Of a stretch of 64,000 bases of DNA, positions 8,753 through 16,036 are shown one piece after another. Source of the DNA: CG2-30-46-19 sp034414555. GTDB taxonomy: Bacteria; Chloroflexota; Dehalococcoidia; GIF9; AB-539-J10. Positions within the stretch are counted from its first letter, which is position 1. Each line of letters starts with the position of its first letter. Under the pieces are notes generated by a model that ran no database searches, was not told the origin of the DNA, and saw only the letters and a program-made list of their open reading frames with translations. The position numbers and the translations under genes are program-made. The stretch spans positions 1 to 64,000 of the forward strand of contig DAOUMA010000006.1 of the NCBI GenBank assembly GCA_034414555.1, given 5' to 3'.

Positions 8753-9150
8753 GTAATTTTGCTCCTAAAATCATAGTTTTTTGCTGTAATTGGTGTTCAT
8801 ATGGCGGGGCAGACCTCGCCGGCACTTCAAGATTAAAGATCAAGCCTTATTTTGTGATAGTTCGAACCATGTGTTCCGGAAGGGTAGAACCAACCTTTAT
8901 TTTACATGCTTTTAGTGGTGGCGCCGATGGAGTGATGATAGCAGGGTGTCATCCCGGGGATTGCCACTATACCAGTGGCAACTATAAGACAAGACGAAGA
9001 GTAATGCTGCTTAAGAATATGCTCTCCCAACTTGGGATAGAATCTGAGAGATTACGGCTAGAATGGATTTCTGCGGCCGAAGGAGAAAAATTCCAGTCTG
9101 CGGTAAATGCGTTTATTGATGAAGTTGTGAAGCTTGGTCCTCTTCATTAA
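8751..9150 (+). CDS. mvhD: MvhD-like [2Fe-2S] electron-transfer subunit
   Basis: MvhD passes electrons between the hydrogenase and HdrA. The 132-aa protein keeps every ligand expected for its cluster: CCNWCSYGGADLAG near the N-terminus, RTMCSGRV in the middle and GCHPGDCHYTSGN with the RRR stretch after it. The ATG at 8751 is chosen because GAGGAGAAGCT precedes it and the conserved domain starts there; an upstream ATG at 8683 would add an unrelated leader from inside the protease gene. Compare it with the second mvhD-like gene at 13067-13501, where several of these cysteines are gone. Confidence 0.93.
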
Positions 9151-9210
9151 GATTTCCTTGGGACAAGCAGTGAGCATAAATTTTGCGTTGGCTGAGGAGG
9201 TGGAATCCTG

Positions 9211-9634
9211 ATGGGTGGTCAACCAATCCAAGTGTCAGAACTCGACCGGAATTTTAAGCTCGAGGTATACCCTCAACATGATCCGAGAAAGATAGCCAGA
9301 ATGGTAAATCTTGGCATGAGGGAGAGGGCTTTAAGTGGCCCCTATATCTGGTATTGTTCTGATTGCTGGATCTGTGAACAACGTTGCCCGCAGAATGTGA
9401 AGAGGCTTGCCCATTTGGTTACTGCCTTATGTCGGGGATGTGGGGTATGCGGCGCGGCTTGTCCCTCCAGGAGCAATCTTGGTGAACCTGTTCGAAGATG
9501 AGCGGATTTTGGCACAAACAAAAGCATTTATGGCACAACAGCATAGACGAGAGGCTAACCCCAATACAGATCCAAAGTGGGCTGCTACCGTATCTTCTCA
9601 GCAACCTGAAGGGAATGGAATCCCCAGATGGTAG
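9211..9634 (+). pseudogene. HdrC-like / HdrA-tail chimera with a +1 frameshift
   Basis: The frame starting at ATG 9211 (GAGGAGG upstream) reads like the start of HdrC, with a cluster motif CSDCWICEQRCP near residue 49. Soon after, it switches to what looks like the last ferredoxin motif of HdrA (CRGCGVCGAACPS). The frame then goes off and stops at 9501. Skipping one base near 9469 continues the protein as GAILVNLFEDERILAQTKAF, matching the HdrA C-terminus, to a stop at 9634. So the gene seems to be a deletion-made fusion that then lost its frame; a programmed +1 shift or an assembly error is also possible. A short reading frame after it (9640-9678) has no recognisable content. Confidence 0.65.
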
Positions 9635-9767
9635 GAGATATGAGTAACGGAAAGACGAGGTTTTCTGAGCAAGGTTGAACTAAAAGCCTCCAGTAACGTC
9701 TCCTTCCTTTTTCTGTGACACCATTTCTTAATCGGGGAAATAAATTCTGGATTAACTGCATAGGCCA

Positions 9768-10052
9768 TCAGGATTTCTTCTCGACGAGTCTGTATTTGTA
9801 GTATCCATCATCGGTCACTTCGTCTGTTTCCTCAATAAATCCATATTTCCTCAGAGCCATGACCCAATACATCGCTTCATAGGTAGCTGAATTTAATGCC
9901 TTGGCAACCTCAGGGACAGTTTTTGGCTCATCTTTAAAGGCATTGAGTACCATCTTTTTCATTTTCGCTTGTTGTTTAACAAGTTCAGTGAGTTCTTCCT
10001 TCACCTTGACCTTCTTCTTAAGTTCCATGAAGGTTTTGTTAGACGCTGGCAA
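9768..10052 (-). CDS. Small winged-helix protein, last gene of the dsrE-hdrA operon
   Basis: A 94-aa protein. It has a Lys-rich helical first third (residues 10-35) and a helix-turn-helix-like core (KTVPEVAKALNSATYEAMYW), then a wing-like end (DEVTDDGYYKYRL). The start overlaps the stop of the upstream hdrA/qmoB-like gene by 14 bases, so it is translated with that operon. It could be a regulator of its own operon or a non-regulatory adaptor; it has no cysteine ligands. It is not closely similar to the other wHTH protein at 5489-5773. Confidence 0.7.
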   Translation of the reverse strand: MPASNKTFMELKKKVKVKEELTELVKQQAKMKKMVLNAFKDEPKTVPEVAKALNSATYEAMYWVMALRKYGFIEETDEVTDDGYYKYRLVEKKS

Positions 10053-11775
10053 ATTCTACCTCCTCCGAAAGTGCACCTATCATTGCCTTTACTTGCGAGT
10101 CTGTGTATCCCTCAATATCAATGGCATCTTGCGGGCATACAGGAACACAAGCTCCACAACCTTTACATAGAGCTTTGTTGACCGTAGCGCGCTCCTGACC
10201 CTCAAGCTCCGTTTTTTCTATGGCAGAATATAGGCAGGCTTCTGCACAGAGCCCACACCACTTGCACCTTTCCGCATTAACGGCTGCTACTAAGGGTTCG
10301 AGCTCAATATAACCCTTCATGAGAAGGGCTGCTGATTTTGAAGCTGCAGCAAGAGAGGATGCCACTGCCTCTGAGGAGTTTCTGGGAGCCTGGCAGGCAC
10401 CTGCTATAAATATACCGTTTATGACTGTCTCGACGGGGCGAAGCTTGGGATGGATTTCATTGAAGAATCTATCACTCCCTATCGGGATCTTAAGAACATT
10501 AACGAGATCATCCGTTTTGTTGGGAACCATACCGGTTATAAGAACCACGAGGTCAACTTCTATCTCTAGTTGTTCACCTCCGGTGAGAAGGTCTCTTACC
10601 CTGACCTTCAGATTCCCATTGGGTCTTTCTACCTCAGGGGGTTCATCCTCGCTAAAGCGAACAAAAACCGCCCCTTTTCTGGAAGCTTCCTCATATAGAA
10701 CTTCGTATTTTCCGTAGCTCCTTATGTCCCGGTATAGGTGAAATTGGGTTATGGACGGGTCTATCTCAGAGACCAAGGTGGAAGTATGCAATGCCGCATT
10801 ACAACAGTAGCGGGAGCAATAAACATTGGCGTTTTCCACATTGGGCTTCTGCCTTGCCCCAACGCAATAAATATAGGCAATATTCTTTACTTCTTTCCCG
10901 TTATAGATGAGCTTTCCGTTAGAAGCCTCAACCATCTGTTTAAACTGGGGAAGGGCAACAACCCCTTCAGTCCCATATCCATACTCCCCCTCCTTGGGCT
11001 TATACGAGTCAAAGCCAGTTGCTACAATAATGGAGCCAACATTCAGGCTAATCTCTTCCCCCTTGGCCCTTATCTTTACATCGAAGTCCCCGACACATCC
11101 TGTTTTCTCGATAAGCTCTGCTTCTGTAAACAAGGTTATGTTTTCCCTTTTTCCTACTTCTTCAAGCAGCTTCGCAATTATTTTCTCCCCGCTCCTCCCT
11201 TGTGGATACAGCTTCTTGAATTTTCTTATCCAGCCTCCTGGCTCGGCCTCCTTCTCTATGAGAAACGCATGTATCCCGAGGTCTGCAAGGGAAACTGCAG
11301 CCCGAAGTCCTGCTATGCCAGCCCCTATGACAAGGACCTTTTTTATAGTCTCGATTTTTATTGGCTCGAGGGATATGCTGAGTTTCGCCTTCCTTATCCC
11401 GGCAAGTACAAGCCTTATTCCCTTCTCAGTTGCCCCCTCGGGATTATCTGTGTGTGTCCATGAGTCTTGCTCTCTTAGGTTTACCTGAGTATATTGATAG
11501 GGGTTCAGCCCTGCCCTTTGAGCAACTCCTCTGAATGTGTAAAGGTGGAGTTTCGGAGAGCATGAGGCAACTACCATGCCATCCAGCTTCTTCTCCTTTA
11601 TATCATCTATTATTTCTTGCTGGGCTGAATCTGAACAGGCAAACATCATTGTCTTGGCAACAACGACCCCTTCTTCCTTACTTGCTGCTTCTCTTACCTT
11701 TTCAACATCCACATAATCAGATATATTCCCTCCGCAGTGGCATATATAGACACCTATTCTTCTTCCGTTCATCAT
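10039..11775 (-). CDS. HdrA/QmoB-like FAD iron-sulfur protein
   Basis: A 578-aa relative of HdrA. It opens with YICHCGGNISDYVDVEKV, has the N-terminal Cys (VVASCSPKLH), one FAD-binding GAGIAGLRAA motif near residue 153 and a Cys-rich YCSRYCCNAA. A C-terminal two-cluster ferredoxin follows (CKWCGLCAEACL and CKGCGACVPVCP). It lacks the extra ferredoxin insert found in the full-length HdrA at 3415-5382. QmoB of sulfate reducers has a similar core plus an MvhD tail; here the MvhD-like part is a separate gene upstream. Its ATG overlaps the stop of the qmoA-like gene (ATGA-type junction). In the second cluster-1 motif the usual CP is CL, so a ligand-loop change is possible. Confidence 0.85.
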   Translation of the reverse strand: MMNGRRIGVYICHCGGNISDYVDVEKVREAASKEEGVVVAKTMMFACSDSAQQEIIDDIKEKKLDGMVVASCSPKLHLYTFRGVAQRAGLNPYQYTQVNLREQDSWTHTDNPEGATEKGIRLVLAGIRKAKLSISLEPIKIETIKKVLVIGAGIAGLRAAVSLADLGIHAFLIEKEAEPGGWIRKFKKLYPQGRSGEKIIAKLLEEVGKRENITLFTEAELIEKTGCVGDFDVKIRAKGEEISLNVGSIIVATGFDSYKPKEGEYGYGTEGVVALPQFKQMVEASNGKLIYNGKEVKNIAYIYCVGARQKPNVENANVYCSRYCCNAALHTSTLVSEIDPSITQFHLYRDIRSYGKYEVLYEEASRKGAVFVRFSEDEPPEVERPNGNLKVRVRDLLTGGEQLEIEVDLVVLITGMVPNKTDDLVNVLKIPIGSDRFFNEIHPKLRPVETVINGIFIAGACQAPRNSSEAVASSLAAASKSAALLMKGYIELEPLVAAVNAERCKWCGLCAEACLYSAIEKTELEGQERATVNKALCKGCGACVPVCPQDAIDIEGYTDSQVKAMIGALSEEVEFASV

Positions 11776-13070
11776 CTTCCTCCCCTTGTTTTCTCTACAT
11801 GAGCTGCGGCATGAGTTGCGGCTGCCGCTGCGTGAAGGATTGTGTCAGGAATATCCATGGGTCCAGAGCTAGTTCCAGCAACAAATACCCCATCTATGTT
11901 GGTTTTGCCAGGATGCATATCCTCGTCTATCTCTTTGATAAAATGGAAATCGTCTAGAAGAAGCTTATCTTTCTTGAAAGTCCCCGTTATCTCAGCATTC
12001 GGGAGTAAACCGACAGAAAGAACAACAAGGTCATGCTCCGCCTGCTTTTTTACCCCGCCGTTATCGATGTCCTCATAGTGAAGGATTAAATTCCCGTTTT
12101 CCTTCTCCTCTATCTTTGCAACCCTTCCCTTTACCAAGGATGCCCCCATTGCCTTTGTCTGTTGGTAAAATTCCTCGTATCCCTTTCCAAAGGCCCTTAT
12201 ATCCATGTAATAGATTGTAATGTCAGCCACGGGAAGAACTCCCATAAGGAGCTGCGTATGTTTCAAGGAATACATGCAGCATACCCTGGAGCATATTGGA
12301 TTTTCTACCGTCTTGTCCCTTGAACCGACACAGAGAACAAAAGCTATATTGTCCGGTACCTTGCCATCCGAAGGTCTGAGCACTGTGTTGTAAGGTCTTG
12401 TGGGAGCAAGCAGTCTCTCCATTTGCATTGCGGTAATGACATTTTTGTATCTTTCATAGCCATACAGAGGCTTTCGTTCAGCGGCGAAGAGTTCGAAGCC
12501 GGTAGAGAGGATAACTGCTCCGACGGTATATTCGATTTCCTGAGGCGTCTGGCTAAAATCAATACAGCTGGCAGGGCAAACCCTTTCGCAGGCACCACAA
12601 AGGATGCAGTTATCAATATCAATGACAGCTTTCTTAGGAACCGCAGTAGAGAAGGGGATATAGGCTGCCTTTCTAACTGTCAGTCCAAAATTGAATTCAT
12701 CTGGAACCATAACAGGGCAGCTTATCTCGCATTGTTGACAGCCAGTACACGCAGGTTCATCAACATATCGTGGCTTCTGGAGCAGTCTTACCTTGAAGGA
12801 GCCGTCATCCTTCCGTACGATCTTTTTGACCTCTGCGTAGGTTATGAGAGTGATATTGGGATGATGGTAAGTTGCTGCCATCTTTGGGGTTGAAATACAG
12901 CTTGCACAATCAAGGGTTGGGAAGGTCTTACTTAGGAGAATCATCTTTCCGCCTATGCTTGGTCCTTTCTCAACAAGCAGTACCTTATAGCCCATCTCGG
13001 CCAAATTAAGGGAGGCTTCCTCTCCTGCGATTCCTGCCCCTACTACAAGGACATCGTAATCCACTTTCAT
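11772..13070 (-). CDS. QmoA/HdrA-like FAD iron-sulfur protein
   Basis: A protein of about 432 residues starting at ATG 13070 (MKVDYDVLVVGAGIAGEEAS). Its FAD motif is at the very N-terminus, so it lacks the first about 140 residues of HdrA, as QmoA does. It retains LDCASCISTPKM and two ferredoxin motifs (CTGCQQCEISCP and CILCGACERVCP). The longer open frame upstream is ignored because the true start overlaps the stop of the mvhD-like gene. Together with the next gene it makes a QmoA/QmoB-like pair. QmoC, the membrane partner in sulfate reducers, is absent nearby, so electrons probably go elsewhere. Confidence 0.85.
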   Translation of the reverse strand: MKVDYDVLVVGAGIAGEEASLNLAEMGYKVLLVEKGPSIGGKMILLSKTFPTLDCASCISTPKMAATYHHPNITLITYAEVKKIVRKDDGSFKVRLLQKPRYVDEPACTGCQQCEISCPVMVPDEFNFGLTVRKAAYIPFSTAVPKKAVIDIDNCILCGACERVCPASCIDFSQTPQEIEYTVGAVILSTGFELFAAERKPLYGYERYKNVITAMQMERLLAPTRPYNTVLRPSDGKVPDNIAFVLCVGSRDKTVENPICSRVCCMYSLKHTQLLMGVLPVADITIYYMDIRAFGKGYEEFYQQTKAMGASLVKGRVAKIEEKENGNLILHYEDIDNGGVKKQAEHDLVVLSVGLLPNAEITGTFKKDKLLLDDFHFIKEIDEDMHPGKTNIDGVFVAGTSSGPMDIPDTILHAAAAATHAAAHVEKTRGGR

Positions 13071-13501
13071 CGTTCTTTGTTCACCGGGCCAAGCTCTTTC
13101 AAAGTCTCGTAGAAGTCTTTCATGTAGCTCGCAAAGGACTCGGCACAAACAGAGCAAATGGCCGCCATTTTAACCCTCTCGGGCTTATAGCCCTTTTCAT
13201 TGAGAAGCTCTTGGGCATGTGTAACTATTTTCGCAGTTCTATCAGCACAGTCGGGAAGACAGGCGCATTCTTCTCCATCTGCCGCAATGAAAACACCACT
13301 AAAGCTGTTCTCTATAGCATGGAGTATCCATCCGGGCTTAATTCCGCTGGAACAGGGAATACTTATCACCATAACTGTAGGGGAATAATGCATATGAGAG
13401 CTTCCAGCAAGGTCTATCCCGGGGTCTGAGATGTTGTTGCTGGAAAAGACAAGAATCTTCGGACGGAAATTCTTAGCTTCACCCCTTTTCTCGTCAGTCA
13501 T
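13067..13501 (-). CDS. MvhD-like protein with altered cluster ligands
   Basis: The fold-level pattern of MvhD is clear (GIDLAGSSHMHYSPTVMVIS, then IPCSSG and GWILHAIENSFSGVFIAADG), but the ligands differ from the copy at 8751-9150. The N-terminal CNWC position reads SNNI, and GCHPGDC has become GEECACLPDC. The middle Cys remains, and there is a new Cys pair near the end (ICSVCAES). It may bind a different cluster or none. The ATG overlaps the tusA stop (ATGA) and its own stop overlaps the next ATG, so it is translated as part of the operon. In QmoB this domain is fused to the flavoprotein; here it is free. Confidence 0.8.
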   Translation of the reverse strand: MTDEKRGEAKNFRPKILVFSSNNISDPGIDLAGSSHMHYSPTVMVISIPCSSGIKPGWILHAIENSFSGVFIAADGEECACLPDCADRTAKIVTHAQELLNEKGYKPERVKMAAICSVCAESFASYMKDFYETLKELGPVNKER

Positions 13502-13761
13502 TTTACAGTCTTTACAAAGATCCTCCAATACCCCGCTTCCTCAATGTCCCCCAGATACTCATAGCTCATCTTCTTTGCCCACAGGGGGATATCCCTGCGG
13601 GTTCCAGGGTCTGAGGAAAGGACTTCCATTATCCCTTCAGCAGGAACTTCCGTAACTGCCTTCTTTGCAGCAAGCAAAGGACCCGGGCAGGACATTCCCC
13701 TTGCATCTACCACCTTATCAGCCTTAAGGTTTTTGAGTTCTTCCAAGTTGAGTTCTGCCAT
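13498..13761 (-). CDS. tusA: TusA-family sulfur carrier protein
   Basis: TusA-type proteins carry sulfur as a persulfide on one conserved Cys. The 87-aa protein has the hallmark DARGMSCPGPLLAAKKAV with the CPGP motif near residue 25, and ends with an extended YEYLGDIEEAGYWRIFVKTVK. GAGGAGG precedes the ATG. In sulfur oxidisers TusA works with DsrE proteins and sHdr complexes; here it lies between dsrE-like and mvhD-like genes, which supports the same kind of sulfur handling but in an anaerobe. A role in tRNA thiolation or molybdenum-cofactor sulfur supply is the alternative, though the hdrA neighbours argue against it. Confidence 0.9.
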   Translation of the reverse strand: MAELNLEELKNLKADKVVDARGMSCPGPLLAAKKAVTEVPAEGIMEVLSSDPGTRRDIPLWAKKMSYEYLGDIEEAGYWRIFVKTVK

Positions 13762-13788
13762 TTTGTTAAACCTCCTCTCGGCTTTACC

Positions 13789-14199
13789 TTATATGAATAA
13801 AGTTATTGCAGCATCTTTTGATTCTAATAGCCATTCTCCTGCTCCGATGATGTCGTCAACCATTTCGAGGTCTTCTTTTTTAACATCCCAAACGCTGGAG
13901 GCAGTTGAGCATGCATATATCTTCACCTTCCCTGACTCCTTGGCCTCCTTGAGAATATCAAACCACATCGGTAAATTGAGTTCCTTCATCCTCTTCACAA
14001 CCTGTTCACCTTTCTCTTTGAACTCACTTAAATGCATGTTCTTTTTGATGACATCCTTCTTAAACGCATAAACGCCCCAGAGTTGCAGGAATATTTCTAC
14101 CTCCATATCCATCCCCACGGCTCCACCTGCAAGAATAGCCATCCCTATTAGTCTGTCAACACTGCCCGTCATCACCGTCATACAAATTTTCTCTCCCAT
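13789..14199 (-). CDS. DsrE/DsrF-like family protein (possible sulfurtransferase)
   Basis: A 136-aa protein of the DsrE-like fold. It starts MGEKICMTVMTGSVDRL, has a Gly/Met-rich AILAGGAVGMDMEVEIF segment and a conserved Cys in KIYACSTASSVW (near residue 104), where DsrE-type proteins bind persulfide. The ATG at 14199 is chosen because AAGGAGGTTTAAGAAA directly precedes it; the longer frame adds an unrelated basic leader. It is the first gene of the dsrE-tusA-mvhD-qmoA-qmoB-wHTH operon. Family members trade sulfur with TusA. It could equally be a peroxiredoxin-like DsrE_2 protein of unknown activity. Confidence 0.8.
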   Translation of the reverse strand: MGEKICMTVMTGSVDRLIGMAILAGGAVGMDMEVEIFLQLWGVYAFKKDVIKKNMHLSEFKEKGEQVVKRMKELNLPMWFDILKEAKESGKVKIYACSTASSVWDVKKEDLEMVDDIIGAGEWLLESKDAAITLFI

Positions 14200-14598
14200 T
14201 TTCTTAAACCTCCTTTGCAGAAATTTAAATTGAAGGAGAAATGTCTTCCCCCTTTTACAGCCAGGGCACATTTCTCCATCTCTGCCACATCAATAAGGTC
14301 AACAATATCCTTGATTTTGCCTCCGCCCTCGACAGTAAGGAACCGCCAACCTTTGCCGGGACGTCTGCGTAAAGTTCACAGCCTAACTACCTCCTCGCAA
14401 ACATAAGTAGCGAGACGTTCAACCACCGCTATTTTCTATTTTAATGTTACTATATTGAAATACCTAAATGTGTGATATATTATACCATGTTCTTCAAAGA
14501 TGCAAGTGCCTGTGCCTCTAACCCCGCAAAAGCTTGTTTTCTTGATAACTTTATGTTATATTTTCATAGTTTGTTTGGAAAGTTGAGGTATTAGTGAA
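14200..14598. other. Intergenic region with leader of the dsrE operon and a decayed reading frame
   Basis: No intact gene is seen. On the minus strand between about 14395 and 14240 a protein-like stretch can be read across one apparent frameshift (ELYADVPAKVGG, then GGKIKDIVDLIDVAEMEKC). It may be a relic of a gene that once preceded dsrE, but I cannot name it. The AT-rich part at 14430-14590 probably holds the divergent promoters for dsrE and the HdrCB-like gene. Confidence 0.4.
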
Positions 14599-15750
14599 AT
14601 GGAAATGTTAACGCCTTACAGGGAAGCAACAGATGTGATACTTGAGGCTGGCGGTGATCCTTTCAGGTTGTGTTACAATTGTGGTGTTTGTACTGGTATC
14701 TGTCCTTGGAATTTGGTTATAAGCTTTAACCCTCGTCGCATTATGCATGAGGCACAATTAGGTGTTATTGGCTTTGAAGCTGAAAAGATATGGACGTGTG
14801 TTGCCTGTAGAGCCTGTGTTCAGAACTGCCCTCGTGGTGTAGAGATACCAGACGTTATGAGAGCTTTGCGTAGGGTCGTTGTGGAACTAGGCGTAGCCAA
14901 GGTTCCCGACTCACTACGGATTGTAGTGAAGAATATCTCTGGCGTAGGCAATCCGCTGGGAGAGCCACGGGAGAACCGGGCAGATTGGGCAAAAGACCTC
15001 GGGGTTAAGACCTTTACCAGAGGAACTGAGATATTATATTTTCCCTGCTGTTATCAAGCATACGACCCAAGCCACCAGAGAGTTGCCCGGGCTGCAGTTA
15101 ATATTCTGAAAAAAGCCGACGTAGATTTTGGTATCTTGGGTGCTGAGCAATCCTGCTGCGGTGAGAGTGTGCGCAAGGCAGGTCAGGAGAGCCTGTTCCA
15201 AAGCCTGGCCCAAAATAACATTGACGTCTTTACCAAAGCCGGTGTCAAAAAGATTCTTGTCACTTCTCCCCATTGTTATCATACCTTTACAGAAGAATAC
15301 CCTGAGCTAGGGGGCAATTTTGAGGTAATTCATTTTTTCCCGTATTTAACCGAGCTTATTAAAGAGGGAAGGTTAAAGTTCACCAAGGAGTTGAATGAAA
15401 AGGTTACCTATCATGATTCCTGCTGTTTAGGACGTTATGCGGGTATATACGATGAGCCTCGCCAAGTTCTGGGCAGCATCCCTGGCTTGGAGTTGGTTGA
15501 GATGAGGGATTTTCGCGAAAACAGCCTATGTTGTGGTGGCTGTGCCGGGAAGCTCTGGCAAGAAACCAAAAAGGGAGAAAGATTCTCTGACCTGAGGATA
15601 GAGCAGGCACTTGAAGTAGAAGCCAGTACATTGGCTGTTGCCTGTCCTTATTGCAAGCTTAACTTTGATGATAGTGTGCTCATCATGGATAAGCCAGAGT
15701 CCATTCAGGTTAAAGATATCTCGGAGCTTGTTGCTGAGGCGATGGTGTGA
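14599..15750 (+). CDS. Soluble HdrC-HdrB-type fusion (HdrD-like) Fe-S protein
   Basis: A 383-aa cytoplasmic protein. An HdrC-like part carries two cubane motifs (CYNCGVCTGICP near residue 25, CVACRACVQNCP near 71). An HdrB-like part carries two CCG domains (QSCCGESVR and SLCCGGCAGK). HdrB-type CCG domains bind non-cubane [4Fe-4S] clusters that cut disulfides. The first CCG domain has lost one ligand: the expected CPHC reads SPHC (VTSPHCYHTF). The second is complete (CPYC). It is paralogous to the C-terminal half of the membrane protein at 935-2992 but has no helices. It lies divergent to the dsrE-tusA-hdrA operon and could be its HdrB/C partner. Confidence 0.85.
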   Translation: MEMLTPYREATDVILEAGGDPFRLCYNCGVCTGICPWNLVISFNPRRIMHEAQLGVIGFEAEKIWTCVACRACVQNCPRGVEIPDVMRALRRVVVELGVAKVPDSLRIVVKNISGVGNPLGEPRENRADWAKDLGVKTFTRGTEILYFPCCYQAYDPSHQRVARAAVNILKKADVDFGILGAEQSCCGESVRKAGQESLFQSLAQNNIDVFTKAGVKKILVTSPHCYHTFTEEYPELGGNFEVIHFFPYLTELIKEGRLKFTKELNEKVTYHDSCCLGRYAGIYDEPRQVLGSIPGLELVEMRDFRENSLCCGGCAGKLWQETKKGERFSDLRIEQALEVEASTLAVACPYCKLNFDDSVLIMDKPESIQVKDISELVAEAMV

Positions 15751-16036
15751 GCCTCTACAACATCCCATTTTGAGATAACGTCTTCAGCGTAGAATGTCCT
15801 GCTACCTCACCAGTTTGTCCTTAGCCTCCGCCTGAGATACTCCTCTCTTGATCTTTGTCCAGCTTTAACTGACTCTACTGAGTACGTAGGCTTCCTTCCA
15901 TAACGTATGTGTCACCCATCTATCTGAACTACATCACCGCTCTACTTATGTTCTCTCGCCATTTTGAGATACGGAAGAAGTTCTTCCATATTTCCAAAGT
16001 TTGCTTAATGAATCTAAAAGTAGGGAATAACTCTGA
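15751..16036. other. Gene-free stretch with short repeats and ymdB downstream duplicate source
   Basis: Holds no gene I can support. CCATTTTGAGATA or close to it occurs at about 15766 and again at about 15960, bracketing roughly 190 bases. From about 15958 the DNA is the source copy of the segment duplicated at 3086-3265, including GGAAGAAGTTCTTCC, a perfect 15-base inverted repeat. A minus-strand reading shows a protein-like run with two stops (YGRKPTYSVESVKAGQ) that could be a relic of an unknown gene. Confidence 0.45.

Noticed and set aside
9640..9678. A 12-codon frame (MSNGKTRFSEQG) after the HdrC/HdrA relic
   Set aside because: No family match and probably part of the decayed end of the operon.
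10738..11463. Long plus-strand open frame of 241 codons
   Set aside because: Antisense shadow of the qmoB-like gene; no ribosome site and no motif.
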